From contig JAFEFQ010000247.1 in assembly GCA_018240505.1 (NCBI GenBank), forward strand, positions 1 to 42,366: a DNA stretch of 42,366 nucleotides. Direction: 5' to 3'. Positions within the stretch are counted from its first letter, which is position 1. Each line of letters starts with the position of its first letter. Both the position numbers and the translations under genes were made by a program. Below the pieces are notes generated by a model that did not search any database, had not been told where the DNA came from, and saw only the letters and a program-made list of their open reading frames with translations. Source of the DNA: Pseudomonadota bacterium (GTDB lineage: Bacteria > Pseudomonadota > Gammaproteobacteria > Xanthomonadales > Rhodanobacteraceae). Shown here one piece after another: positions 19,557 through 27,700 of this stretch.

Positions 19557-21077
19557 ATGACTCAAGCAATGGAGAACGCGGTTCCCGCCGAATCGAAGCC
19601 CGACGAAAACAAGCTGATCGCCGAGCGCCGCGAAAAACTGCGCGCGCTGCGCGCGCAGGGCATCGCGTTTCCGAACGACTTCGCGCCGGACGCGTTTGCG
19701 GGCGACCTGCTCGCCGAGTTCGAGGGCAGGACGGCGGAGGAGGTCGAGGCCGCAGCGCGCCGCGTGAAGGTGTCCGGCCGCATGATGAGCAGGCGCGATA
19801 CCGGCAAGCTCGCGTTCGTGCACATCCAGGACATGACCGGCCGCATCCAGTTGTTCGTCCAGGTCAACACGGTCGGCGAAGAAACCTACAAGCCGTTCAA
19901 GACATGGGACATCGGCGACATCGTCGCTGCCGAAGGCACGCTGATGCGCACCAAGACCGGCGAGCTATCGGTCAGGGTGGACAAGCTGCGCCTGCTGACC
20001 AAGTCGCTGCGCCCGCTGCCGGACAAGTGGCATGGAATGGCCGACGTCGAGCAGCGCTATCGCCAGCGCTACGTCGACCTGATCGTCACGCCCGAGTCGC
20101 GGCGCGTGTTCGAACTGCGCTCGCGCATCGTGCGGCACATCCGCAACCTGCTCGATTCGAAGCGCTTCCTCGAAGTCGAGACGCCGATGATGCACGTGAT
20201 TCCCGGCGGCGCGACCGCGCGGCCGTTCGTCACTCATCACAACGCGCTCGATCTCGACCTGTACCTGCGCGTCGCGCCGGAACTGTATTTGAAGCGCCTC
20301 ACGGTCGGCGGCTTCGAGCGCGTCTACGAGATCAACCGCAATTTCCGCAACGAGGGCGTGTCGACGCGGCACAATCCCGAGTTCACGATGCTCGAGTTGT
20401 ACCAGGCCTACGCCACGTACAACGAGATCATGGACATCACCGAGGAAATGATCCGCACCGCGGCGCGCGACGTGGTCGGCGGGACCGCGCTGACCTGGGA
20501 AGGCCGCGAGATCGACGTCGGCCCGGCGTTCCGCCGCTGGAAGATGGAAGACGCCGTGCTCGAGCACAACCCGCAGATCGCGCGCGCGGACCTGCGCGAT
20601 CGCGCGAAGATCGCCGCGCATGCCGAGAAGCTCGGTGTGCACGTCAAACCCGGTTACGGCTGGGGCAAGATCGTGCTCGAGATCTTCGAGAAGACGGTCG
20701 AGCAGACGCTGATCCAGCCGACGTTCATCACGACGCACCCGACCGAGGTGTCGCCGCTGTCGCGCGCGAACGATCGCGACCCCGAAGTCACCGATCGGTT
20801 CGAACTGTTCATCGGCGGCAAGGAAATCGCCAACGGCTTTTCCGAGTTGAACGACCCCGAGGAGCAGGCGGAGCGCTTCCGCGCCCAGGTCGATGCCAAG
20901 GATTCCGGCGACGACGAGGCCATGCATTTCGACGCCGACTACATCCGCGCGCTCGAGGTCGGCCTGCCGCCGACCGGTGGCCTCGGCGTCGGCATCGACC
21001 GCCTCGTCATGCTGCTCGCCGACGTGCCGTCGATCCGCGACGTGCTGCTGTTTCCGTACATGCGCCCGGAAGCATAG
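19557..21077 (+). CDS. lysS: Lysine--tRNA ligase (class II)
   Basis: Charges tRNA-Lys. The 506 residues contain the N-terminal OB-fold anticodon-binding domain ([29 protein letters not shown]) and the class II catalytic core: motif 1 near [17 protein letters not shown], motif 2 [23 protein letters not shown] and motif 3 [13 protein letters not shown]. The ATG at 19557 is preferred over an in-frame TTG at 19539 because it matches the family N-terminus; GGAAA lies 11 bases upstream. It is followed immediately by an inverted copy of the dispersed double-hairpin repeat. In Xanthomonas lysS lies next to the rpf genes. Confidence 0.97.
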   Translation: MTQAMENAVPAESKPDENKLIAERREKLRALRAQGIAFPNDFAPDAFAGDLLAEFEGRTAEEVEAAARRVKVSGRMMSRRDTGKLAFVHIQDMTGRIQLFVQVNTVGEETYKPFKTWDIGDIVAAEGTLMRTKTGELSVRVDKLRLLTKSLRPLPDKWHGMADVEQRYRQRYVDLIVTPESRRVFELRSRIVRHIRNLLDSKRFLEVETPMMHVIPGGATARPFVTHHNALDLDLYLRVAPELYLKRLTVGGFERVYEINRNFRNEGVSTRHNPEFTMLELYQAYATYNEIMDITEEMIRTAARDVVGGTALTWEGREIDVGPAFRRWKMEDAVLEHNPQIARADLRDRAKIAAHAEKLGVHVKPGYGWGKIVLEIFEKTVEQTLIQPTFITTHPTEVSPLSRANDRDPEVTDRFELFIGGKEIANGFSELNDPEEQAERFRAQVDAKDSGDDEAMHFDADYIRALEVGLPPTGGLGVGIDRLVMLLADVPSIRDVLLFPYMRPEA

Positions 21078-21083
21078 GATCTG

Positions 21084-21140
21084 TTTGAAAAGTGCGGCCA
21101 TGGATGGCCGCTGCTTGATCTCGCGATCAGGGACGGGCGC
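21084..21140 (-). repeat. Double-hairpin dispersed repeat, copy C (after lysS, inverted)
   Basis: On the plus strand: GAAAAGT, perfect stem GCGGCCA-TGGA-TGGCCGC (21094-21111), then a second stem TGATC-TCGC-GATCA (21116-21129). It matches copies A and B when reverse-complemented. It begins seven bases after the lysS stop and ends 12 bases before the next gene, overlapping its upstream region. Confidence 0.75.
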
Positions 21141-21152
21141 AGGAGTAAATAC

Positions 21153-21758
21153 ATGGGCGCACGCGATCCGAGAATCGATGCCTACATCGCCAAGTCGGCC
21201 GACTTCGCCCGCCCGATCCTCGAACATCTGCGCGTGGTCATCCATGAGGGCTGCCCCGACGCCGAAGAAGCGATCAAATGGGGCATGCCGTCGTTTCTCT
21301 ACCGCGGTCGCATCCTGTGCGGCATCGCCGCGTTCAAGCAGCACTGCGCGCTCGGATTCTGGGGCGGTCGCGGTCTGGTCGGCAACGAGGCCAGGCGCGA
21401 TGACGCGATGGGCCAGTTCGGCCGTATCACCTCGCTGGCGGACCTGCCGTCGAAGAAGGCGCTGATCGGACACGTCAAGCATGCGATGCGGCTCGGCGAC
21501 GAGCGCGCCGCGGCGCCGCCAGTGCCGAGGAAGCCGCCGAAGCCCGCGCCGGACACGCCGGACGATCTCGCCGCGGCGTTCAAGAAAAACAGGAAGGCGG
21601 CGGCGACCTACGCGGCCTTCAGCCCGAGCTGCAAGCGCGAATACGTCGAATGGATCGTCGAGGCCAAGCGCGAGGAGACGCGGGCGAAGCGCATCGCGCA
21701 GGCGGTCGAATGGATGGCCGAGGGCAAGCAGCGCAACTGGAAGTACCAGCAGTGCTGA
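21153..21758 (+). CDS. DUF1801 / YdeI-family protein
   Basis: A 201-residue cytoplasmic protein with an N-terminal DUF1801 (YdhG-like) domain, recognised by IDAYIAKSADFARPILEHLRVVIHEGCPDAEEAIKWGMPSFLYRG, and a C-terminal YdeI/OmdA-type domain (PDDLAAAFKKNRKAAATYAAFSPSCKREYVEWIVEAKREETRAKRIAQAVEWMAEGK). A Pro/Ala-rich linker joins them. Members of the C-terminal family have been linked to stress or bacteriocin protection, but no reaction is known. AGGAG at a good distance supports the ATG at 21153. The binding site borders the repeat copy C. Confidence 0.8.
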   Translation: MGARDPRIDAYIAKSADFARPILEHLRVVIHEGCPDAEEAIKWGMPSFLYRGRILCGIAAFKQHCALGFWGGRGLVGNEARRDDAMGQFGRITSLADLPSKKALIGHVKHAMRLGDERAAAPPVPRKPPKPAPDTPDDLAAAFKKNRKAAATYAAFSPSCKREYVEWIVEAKREETRAKRIAQAVEWMAEGKQRNWKYQQC

Positions 21759-21845
21759 TTCGCGGCACCGTGCGGGTTCGCGCGGCGTCGTCGGCGACGC
21801 GTCAGAACTTCCCGATGTGTGCGCCGCGGCGTTCAGCCTGAGCGG

Positions 21846-22364
21846 TCACTCGGCCTGCCTGCGGTAGATGCCGTCGAACGCGGTCGTCCAGGTGTTGCCG
21901 TCGTCGTCCGATGCCTGCCAGTGCTGGCGCACGCTGCCGTCCTGGCCAGGCGTCCAGGTGATGCGCTGCTGCTGCGGCTTGCCGGTCTGCGCGTTGCGCT
22001 TCGTGCCGTTCAGCACCATGCTGCCCTGTACCATGCCGCCCGCCAGTTGCAGCACGCCGTTCGGCTGGTTGCCGATCCAGAACTGGTGCCAGCGTCCGGA
22101 TTCCACGTCCCAGGCGTTGTAGCTGACGCCGTTGCTGCCCTTGGCACCGAGCCAGTGTTCGCTGATGCCGCAGCCGTCGCTGACCGCCTCGATGCGGCTG
22201 TGGCCGAGCACGGTCTTGCCGCTAGGATCGCGGACTTCCCATTTGCCGATCCAGAAATCGAACTGATGATATTCGCTGGCACTCGCCGGACAGCCCGTGG
22301 CCGGCGGCGGCGCGGCAAGGGCCGTGGACGAGGCGAGGGCAGCGGCGAGCGACAGGCGGTGCAT
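21846..22364 (-). CDS. Exported DUF1579-like protein
   Basis: A 172-residue secreted protein. A short signal peptide (MHRLSLAAALASSTALAAPPPA) precedes a beta-rich domain starting HQFDFWIGKWEVRDPSGKTVLGHSRIEAVSDGCGISEHW, the pattern of DUF1579-like or lipocalin-like small exported proteins. The remaining strands (YNAWDVESGRWHQFWIG, GGMVQGSMVLNG, RQHWQASDDDGNTW) fit an eight-stranded barrel. GGAGA seven bases upstream supports the ATG at 22364; longer frames run into the upstream MBL gene. It lies 34 bases after that gene on the same strand. Ligand unknown. Confidence 0.65.
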   Translation of the reverse strand: MHRLSLAAALASSTALAAPPPATGCPASASEYHQFDFWIGKWEVRDPSGKTVLGHSRIEAVSDGCGISEHWLGAKGSNGVSYNAWDVESGRWHQFWIGNQPNGVLQLAGGMVQGSMVLNGTKRNAQTGKPQQQRITWTPGQDGSVRQHWQASDDDGNTWTTAFDGIYRRQAE

Positions 22365-22398
22365 GGGCGTCTCTCCGGTTTGTCGGCAGTGGATCGGA

Positions 22399-23376
22399 TC
22401 AATGCGACGGCCGGGCATCTGCGCCGCAGAGCGCGTCGATCTTCGCCTTCGGCGCGCGCAGTGCGTTGTCGACGTAATAGCCGGCCAGCGTGCGCACGAA
22501 GCCGGGATCGGCGTCGGTCAGCAGCGGTTTGGCGTCGGCAAGCCAGCCGTCGATGCAGGCGTTCCTGTCCCTGCCGCTCGCCGCGCAGTCGAGGAGATTT
22601 CCATAGCCGCGGCGGTAGACCTCGAATTGCGCGCGCTGCAGCGGTGCACCGTGTCCCGGCACCAGCGTCTTGAACGGCACGCGGCCGAGGTCGGCCAGCG
22701 CCGATTTCCAGCGCGCGGGGCAGGCGGTGTCGAACAGTGGCACGGGCAGGGTGACGAGATCGCCCGCGGCGAGCGTGCGCGTGGCCGGATCGTAGACCCA
22801 GACATCGCCCGCGGTCACCGCGCGCGCCTGCAGGTGCACGTCGAAATCGCGGCCCGCGATGCGGCGCGTGCCCGACCTGGCGATCAGCTCGTCGGGATAC
22901 AGCGCGCGGCCCGCATCGATGATCGCGATTTCGTCGCGGTAGGATTGCGCGGTCTTTTCTTCCTTCGTCTGTGCGATCGCCTCGACCAGCTGCCTGCGAT
23001 AGTTGGCGAGGAAGCCGCCCATCGCCCCGTCGATCGCCGAGCTGGCGTAGACGCGGACGACGGGATAGGCCGCGCGGATGCGCGGATTGCCGCCGATGTG
23101 GTCGAGATGCCAGTGGCTGTTGATCACGGCCTTGATCGGCAATTTCGCGTCGCGCGCGTAGTCGAGGATACGCTGCGTGTGTTCGCGATGGCGCCCCGTA
23201 TCGAACACGACGAGACCGTCCGCGGCGCGGAAGACCAGGCTGTTGCCGTCGGGCTGGCGGCCGGGAACGAATGTGCCGGGAATCAGGTCGATGCCGGGCG
23301 CGACAGCAGTGACTGCGGCCGCGCCGGCCTGTACCGGCACCAGGGCCGCTAGGCCTGCGAACAGGACGGTCCTCAT
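22399..23376 (-). CDS. Exported MBL-fold metallo-hydrolase
   Basis: A 325-residue metallo-beta-lactamase-fold hydrolase with a signal peptide (MRTVLFAGLAALVPVQAGA). The zinc motif HxHxDH is SHWHLDHIGG (His88, His90, Asp92, His93); further ligands are likely Asp in VYDPATRTLAAGDLVTL and His in LVPGHGAP. The fold is that of the glyoxalase II/quinoprotein-relay-like exported MBL proteins. The substrate is unknown; activity on beta-lactams is possible but not supported by anything specific. Followed on the same strand by the DUF1579-like gene. Confidence 0.85.
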   Translation of the reverse strand: MRTVLFAGLAALVPVQAGAAAVTAVAPGIDLIPGTFVPGRQPDGNSLVFRAADGLVVFDTGRHREHTQRILDYARDAKLPIKAVINSHWHLDHIGGNPRIRAAYPVVRVYASSAIDGAMGGFLANYRRQLVEAIAQTKEEKTAQSYRDEIAIIDAGRALYPDELIARSGTRRIAGRDFDVHLQARAVTAGDVWVYDPATRTLAAGDLVTLPVPLFDTACPARWKSALADLGRVPFKTLVPGHGAPLQRAQFEVYRRGYGNLLDCAASGRDRNACIDGWLADAKPLLTDADPGFVRTLAGYYVDNALRAPKAKIDALCGADARPSH

Positions 23377-23472
23377 GGCGCGCTTCCGCTGCTGCGAAGG
23401 GGGCAGGCTACGGCGGCGATGTGCGGCGGGGAACTGCCGGAAGTCACCCCGCGCCGCTGGCAGAGGTCCGGA

Positions 23473-24432
23473 TCAGAACCACCTTTTCCACTTGAAGATG
23501 GCCAGCGGCACGATCACGCTGACCGCCATCGCCGCCAGCGCCATGGCGTAGCCGTGCGGCCAGTCGTACTCGGCGATCGACTTGAAGTTCATGCCCCAGA
23601 TGCCGGCCAGCGTCATCGGCCCTATCGTCACGACCGAGACGATCGTGAGTACCTTCATGATGTCGTTCTGGTTGTTGTTGATGAAGCCGAGCACGGCGTC
23701 GAGCATGAACTGCAGGCGATCGGACAGTTGCTGGTCGAATTCGTTGAGCGCGCCGATGTCGATCTGGATCGTCTTCAACCGCTGCAGGTATTTCCTGTCG
23801 ATCCAGGCCGGCGCCGCTTCGCAAAGATAGGCGATCACGCGCGACACGCCGAGCATGGATGCGCGCAGTTGCACGATCTGGCGCTGCATCGCGCCGACCT
23901 TGAACAGCGCGCCGCGCAGCAGGCCGCGTTGCCCGCGCTCGTCGAAAAACACCGCGCGCGACAGCTTCGACAGCTCGCCGCTGGTTTCCTCCATGCGATC
24001 GGCGCTGACGTTGACCACGGCTTCGATCAGCGCGATGAAGGTTTCGACGCTGCCGTTCGGCGCATCCGCCGCAGTCGCGAGTTTGCTCGTGTGCGCGAAG
24101 GCAAGCGACTCGGCATAGCGGATCGAGACGAGCAGCTCCGGCGTCAGCACGAAGCCGAGCGGTGTCATCGCGCCCTTGCCCGATTCGGCGCGCGCGAAGG
24201 CGGGGACGTTGAGGCGCAGGGTCTCGTTGTCCGCATGCAGGCGGCTGGAGAGCTCGATCGCGCTGATCTGGTCGCGCTGCGGCAGCTTCGCGCCGAGCAG
24301 GCGTTCGGCCTGTTCGCGCTCGGCGGCATCGGGATCGAGCAGGTCGAGCCAGACAGGCGTGCCGGCGGGCGCGGCGACGCCGGGTCTCCATACGCTGCTC
24401 GCGGCCGGATGCGCGGCGTGGATCGTCAGCAT
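23473..24432 (-). CDS. corA: CorA-like divalent metal ion transporter
   Basis: A 319-residue CorA/ZntB superfamily transporter of the inner membrane. The long cytoplasmic N-terminal domain is alpha/beta and then coiled (residues 1-255); two membrane helices close the protein (VLTIVSVVTIGPMTLAGIW and AMALAAMAVSVIVPLAIF). The selectivity signature GMN is at residues 280-282 (IWGMNFKSIAEYDWPHGY). The C-terminus ends in the typical basic KWKRWF. It belongs to the group with short names such as magnesium/cobalt transporter; Mg2+, Co2+ or Zn2+ specificity cannot be told. Its start codon lies 12 bases from a MITE-like element, so its promoter must lie in or beyond it. Confidence 0.87.
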   Translation of the reverse strand: MLTIHAAHPAASSVWRPGVAAPAGTPVWLDLLDPDAAEREQAERLLGAKLPQRDQISAIELSSRLHADNETLRLNVPAFARAESGKGAMTPLGFVLTPELLVSIRYAESLAFAHTSKLATAADAPNGSVETFIALIEAVVNVSADRMEETSGELSKLSRAVFFDERGQRGLLRGALFKVGAMQRQIVQLRASMLGVSRVIAYLCEAAPAWIDRKYLQRLKTIQIDIGALNEFDQQLSDRLQFMLDAVLGFINNNQNDIMKVLTIVSVVTIGPMTLAGIWGMNFKSIAEYDWPHGYAMALAAMAVSVIVPLAIFKWKRWF

Positions 24433-24444
24433 GGTTTTTCCCTA

Positions 24445-24707
24445 GGGCCTGTCAACGCTATCGGGGCAGGTCACGTTGTCGTGTCCGGCTGTCAGGTGGT
24501 TGTGCGCGGCGCGGTGACAGACTGGCCGCCTGTTCCAGCCGCGCGCGGCCGCCTGGCGGCCGGACACGGCAACCCGAAGGGCCACGCTTGAACGCGCGCG
24601 CTGCGGCGTCATCACTCGGTCATTTATCGACATACACTCCCTCGCTCTTCCTTGCCTCGCGCGTTCTCAAGCGCGGCGTGGCCTATCCCGATAGCGTTGG
24701 CAGGCCC
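24445..24707. mobile_element. MITE-like element with terminal inverted repeats
   Basis: The ends GGGCCTGTCAACGCTATCGG (from 24445) and, on the other strand, GGGCCTGCCAACGCTATCGG (from 24707) match at 19 of 20 positions, and the similarity continues to about 28 bp. Both ends are flanked by TA (24443-24444 and 24708-24709), the target duplication of IS630/Tc1-type transposases. The interior holds a second inverted repeat (GGCCACGC near 24580, GCGTGGCC near 24676-24683) and no transposase. It fills most of the 346-bp gap between corA and the rhomboid gene. Confidence 0.65.
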
Positions 24708-24778
24708 TAATATTGCGAATCGGGCGCAAGCATAACCCGGCGCAAGTCAGGAACTTCCAAATTCCAACCAGGATTCAA

Positions 24779-25381
24779 ATGCTCACGACCATTTCCATTA
24801 TCGCCGTCACCTGCATCGTTTCCTTCCTCGGCTTCAGCAATGCGCAGTTGATCGACAAGCTGATCTTCTGGCCGCCAGCGGTCAAGCGCGGCCAGTACTA
24901 CCGCTTCCTCAGCCATGCGCTGATCCATGCCGACGGTACGCACCTGCTGTTCAACATGATCACGTTGTACTTCTTCGGCCGGGCGCTGGAGGGATTCTAC
25001 GAGCATGTGCTCGGGTCGTTCGGCTTCGCCCTGTTCTACGCGGGCGCCGTGGTCGTGGCGATGCTGCCGAGCTACTTCGCGAACAGGGACAATCCGGCTT
25101 ATCGCAGCCTGGGCGCCTCGGGCGGCGTCTCGGCCGTGCTGTTCGCCTTCATCCTGCTCAGTCCGTGGTCGCGGATCTACGTCTGGTTCCTGCCGATGCC
25201 GGCGATTCTCTACGCGGTGGCGTACGTGGCGTATTCGATCTACATGGAGCGTCACGGGCGCGACAACGTCAACCACAGTGCGCATCTCTGGGGAGGCGCC
25301 TACGGCGTAGTGTTCACCTTGCTTGCCGAACCGCGCGTGCTCCCTGCGTTTCTGCAGCAACTCGCCAGTCCGCGGTTCTGA
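24779..25381 (+). CDS. Rhomboid family intramembrane serine protease
   Basis: A 200-residue six-helix membrane protein. The rhomboid catalytic dyad is visible: Ser114 in GASGG (helix 4) and His169 in NHSAHLWGG (helix 6). The HALIHADGTHLLFNM segment supplies the oxyanion-stabilising His and Asn of helix 2. Substrates of such small rhomboids are generally unknown. The ATG at 24779 has AGGA six bases upstream; the longer frame from 24713 would start just outside the MITE-like element and encode a hydrophilic extension with no family similarity. Confidence 0.87.
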   Translation: MLTTISIIAVTCIVSFLGFSNAQLIDKLIFWPPAVKRGQYYRFLSHALIHADGTHLLFNMITLYFFGRALEGFYEHVLGSFGFALFYAGAVVVAMLPSYFANRDNPAYRSLGASGGVSAVLFAFILLSPWSRIYVWFLPMPAILYAVAYVAYSIYMERHGRDNVNHSAHLWGGAYGVVFTLLAEPRVLPAFLQQLASPRF

Positions 25382-25506
25382 TCAAGCGTTGCCGCCCGGG
25401 CGGGCAGGATTGCCGGCAGCTGAGTGAAGTTTGGTAAACGCCGCCGCTCAGACTTGATTTAGCTCGGCAGGCGTATATTTTTCGCGTATCCCACGTGGAG
25501 CACGCC

Positions 25507-25911
25507 ATGAACGCGGTCCTCAAATCGACAGCCATCGCCTTGCTCGCCGCAGCCGGTCTCGGCTTGGGCGGCTGCGTTTACTATCCGGTGCGCCAAGGTG
25601 TCGTCTACGACGGCCGCAACGGCAACGCCGTCGTCGACTACGACGACAGCAGCGTCGGCTACTATGCACCGGCGCCCGCCTACTACGGCTACTACGATCC
25701 GTACTGGTATGGCTACGGATCGGGCTGGTATGGGCCGAGCTGGTATGGCTACGGGCCGTCGATCAGTCTCGGTTTCTATGGCGGCTATTGGGGCGGCAGC
25801 CACTATCGAGGCCCTTGGCGCGGCCACGGCGGCTGGAGCGGCCGCGGCTGGAGCGGACACTCCGGCGGCAGCATGCGCGGCAGTGCCCCGAGTCGGGGCT
25901 CGCGTCACTGA
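25507..25911 (+). CDS. Gly/Tyr/Trp-rich lipoprotein
   Basis: A 134-residue lipoprotein with a lipobox: the signal ALLAAAGLGLGGC ends at Cys24, followed by VYYPV. The mature part is dominated by Gly, Tyr and Trp in short repeats such as YYGYYDPYWYGYG and WYGPSWYGYGP, and its C-terminus by GHGGWSGRGWSGHSGG. Such low-complexity aromatic/Gly lipoproteins are common in envelopes of this order; none has a clear function. GGAG at 25497-25500 decides the start. A TATATT box at 25474-25479 may be its -10. A strong terminator follows. No paralogue is in the window. Confidence 0.75.
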   Translation: MNAVLKSTAIALLAAAGLGLGGCVYYPVRQGVVYDGRNGNAVVDYDDSSVGYYAPAPAYYGYYDPYWYGYGSGWYGPSWYGYGPSISLGFYGGYWGGSHYRGPWRGHGGWSGRGWSGHSGGSMRGSAPSRGSRH

Positions 25912-25937
25912 TTCGTTTTCATCGAAGATAAATTGAC

Positions 25938-25971
25938 AAAAGAACCCCGGTAAACGCCGGGGTTCTTTTTT
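25938..25971. terminator. Strong bidirectional terminator
   Basis: A 12-bp-class stem AAAAGAACCCCGG (25938-25950), loop TAAACG, CCGGGGTTCTTTT (25957-25969) with Ts continuing. The A-run on one side and T-run on the other serve the lipoprotein gene (plus) and the convergent EF-hand gene (minus). Confidence 0.9.
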
Positions 25972-25987
25972 GGGGAGTCGCAGGGGA

Positions 25988-26299
25988 TCAGCGATAATCC
26001 CACTGCGCGTACTGGCGCGTCGAGATGCGTTCGCCGTTGTGAGCGACGAGGTCGAAGTCGTTGGCCAGCGGCGGAAACGCCTCGGCCTCCTCGCGGCTGA
26101 TCGCGCCGTCGTGGTTGCTGTCGAGCGCGGCGAAGGCGGGCTTGGGTCCGTACTGCTGCGGAGCAGGCATGCCGGTACGTACGATGACTTCGCGGCCCTG
26201 CGCATCGGTGAGGTGGCTCACCGTGTCCTGGGCGAAGCATGGCACTGCGGCGGCAGCGAGAATCGAGGCGGCAATCGCAGCTCGTGAGACGATATTCAT
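25988..26299 (-). CDS. Exported EF-hand protein
   Basis: A 103-residue exported protein. A signal peptide (MNIVSRAAIAASILAAAAVPCFA) is followed by a small domain with one canonical EF-hand calcium loop, DSNHDGAISREE (Asp60, Asn62, Asp64, Ile67, Glu71). A second, degenerate hand without the full set of ligands may lie at residues 81-101. GGAGAG six bases upstream supports the ATG at 26299. It is probably periplasmic and Ca2+-binding; its partner is unknown. It converges with the lipoprotein gene and is divergent from the AlkZ-like gene. Confidence 0.75.
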   Translation of the reverse strand: MNIVSRAAIAASILAAAAVPCFAQDTVSHLTDAQGREVIVRTGMPAPQQYGPKPAFAALDSNHDGAISREEAEAFPPLANDFDLVAHNGERISTRQYAQWDYR

Positions 26300-26388
26300 G
26301 GACACTCTCCGTTCGGGAATTGGCAAATGACTTCGACTCGAATGGGAACGCCGAGTTCTGCACAGCATGACTGCCGGATAACCGACAC

Positions 26389-27681
26389 GTGCAGGCACTG
26401 AGCCTGCAGCAGGCACGCAATCTGCACTTGGCCGCCCAAGGGTTGCTCGCGCCGACGCGCGCGCGTGCCAGCCGCCAATCCGTGCTCGCCGCGATCGGGC
26501 GCATGCGCTTGCTGCAGATCGACACGATCCACGTGGTCGCGCGCAGCCCGTACCTGGTGCTGTTCTCGCGCCTCGGCGACTACGACACGCGTTGGCTCGA
26601 CGAAGCGCTCGCGCGCGCCGACGTTTTCGAATGTTGGGCGCACGAGGCCTGCTTCGCCCCGATCGGTGATTTCGGTTTGCACCGGCATCCGTCGCCGATC
26701 CGCAGCGGACACTGGGCGCACAAGAGCGCGGCACGCATGCAACGCGAGCACCGCGCCGAGATCGCGGCGCTGATCGAACACGTGCGCGCGAATGGCGCGG
26801 TGAAGTCGTCCGACTTCGAGCGCCAGGTCAAGGGCGCCGGCGGCTGGTGGAACCGCTCGAACGAGAAGCGCTGGCTCGAGGCCGGCTTCGTCCTCGGCGA
26901 ATTGATGATCGCGCGGCGCGAGAATTTCCAGCGCGTCTACGATCTCTCCGAACGCGTGCTCGCCACAGCTCGCGCCGGAGCGCGCGCGAACATCCGCGCA
27001 GCGAATGGCGCGGGTAAAGCTCGATCCATCGATGCCGGCACGCGCCTCGACGAGGCGGACATCCGCCGCGAGTTCCTGCTCGGTGCCGTGCGCGCGCTCG
27101 GCATCAGCCAGGCGCGCTGGATCGACGACTATTTCCGCCTCGGCCGGAAATTCAAGGACGCCGCGCTCGATGCGCACGTCGAAGCGGGCGAGTTGATCCG
27201 CGTCGAGGTGCGCGGCTGGGACAATCCCGGTTACGTGCACCGCGACCACGCGCCGCTGCTCGCGCGCGCCGCGCGCGGCGGCCTGCGCGCGACGCACACG
27301 GCGCTGCTGTCGCCATTCGATCCGGTGGTCTGGCATCGCGAGCGCGCGAGCGCGATGTTCGGGTTCGACTACACGATCGAGTGCTACCTGCCCGGGCACA
27401 AGCGTCGCTACGGGTACTTCGTTCTGCCGATCCTGCACCGCGGCCGCCTGGTCGGCCGCCTCGACGCGAAGGCACACCGTGCGAACGGCGAGTTCGAGAT
27501 CAAGGCGATTTTTCTCGAACCGGAAATCGATCCCGATGCCGAACAAGTTGCCGACATCGCGTCGGCGATCCATCGTGCCGCCGGCTGGCACGGCACGCCG
27601 AAAGTGAACGTGTGTCGCAGCGAGCCGAAAGCGTTCGCGATGTCGCTGCGTTCGGCGCTGAAGCGTTGCGGTGCGAACTGA
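26389..27681 (+). CDS. AlkZ/YcaQ-type DNA glycosylase
   Basis: A 430-residue winged-helix protein of the HTH_42/AlkZ-YcaQ family. Characterised members remove bulky alkyl adducts (AlkZ, azinomycin and similar) or unhook interstrand crosslinks (YcaQ). The catalytic QxD motif is QID at residues 43-45 (RLLQIDTIHVV); WAHEACFAP and LLSPFDPVVWHRERASAMFGFDYTIECYLPGHKRRYGYFVLPIL are the other family hallmarks. The start is a GTG at 26389. At residues about 195-220 a linker ARANIRAANGAGKARSIDAG is coded partly by a palindromic repeat also found in the carA-carB gap. YcaQ and AlkZ subtypes cannot be separated by eye. Confidence 0.85.
   Translation: MQALSLQQARNLHLAAQGLLAPTRARASRQSVLAAIGRMRLLQIDTIHVVARSPYLVLFSRLGDYDTRWLDEALARADVFECWAHEACFAPIGDFGLHRHPSPIRSGHWAHKSAARMQREHRAEIAALIEHVRANGAVKSSDFERQVKGAGGWWNRSNEKRWLEAGFVLGELMIARRENFQRVYDLSERVLATARAGARANIRAANGAGKARSIDAGTRLDEADIRREFLLGAVRALGISQARWIDDYFRLGRKFKDAALDAHVEAGELIRVEVRGWDNPGYVHRDHAPLLARAARGGLRATHTALLSPFDPVVWHRERASAMFGFDYTIECYLPGHKRRYGYFVLPILHRGRLVGRLDAKAHRANGEFEIKAIFLEPEIDPDAEQVADIASAIHRAAGWHGTPKVNVCRSEPKAFAMSLRSALKRCGAN
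26988..27013 (+). repeat. Palindromic repeat within the AlkZ-like coding region
   Basis: Matches 6389-6414 at 22 of 26 positions, including AGCGAATGGC. It is translated in frame as ANIRAANGA, in a linker of the protein. Confidence 0.45.
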
Positions 27682-27700
27682 CCGCTCGAAGACTTTCGGG

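Noticed and set aside
24442..24633. A 63-residue minus-strand frame within the MITE-like element
   Set aside because: No ribosome binding site or family; it lies entirely inside the inverted-repeat element and partly reads its ends.
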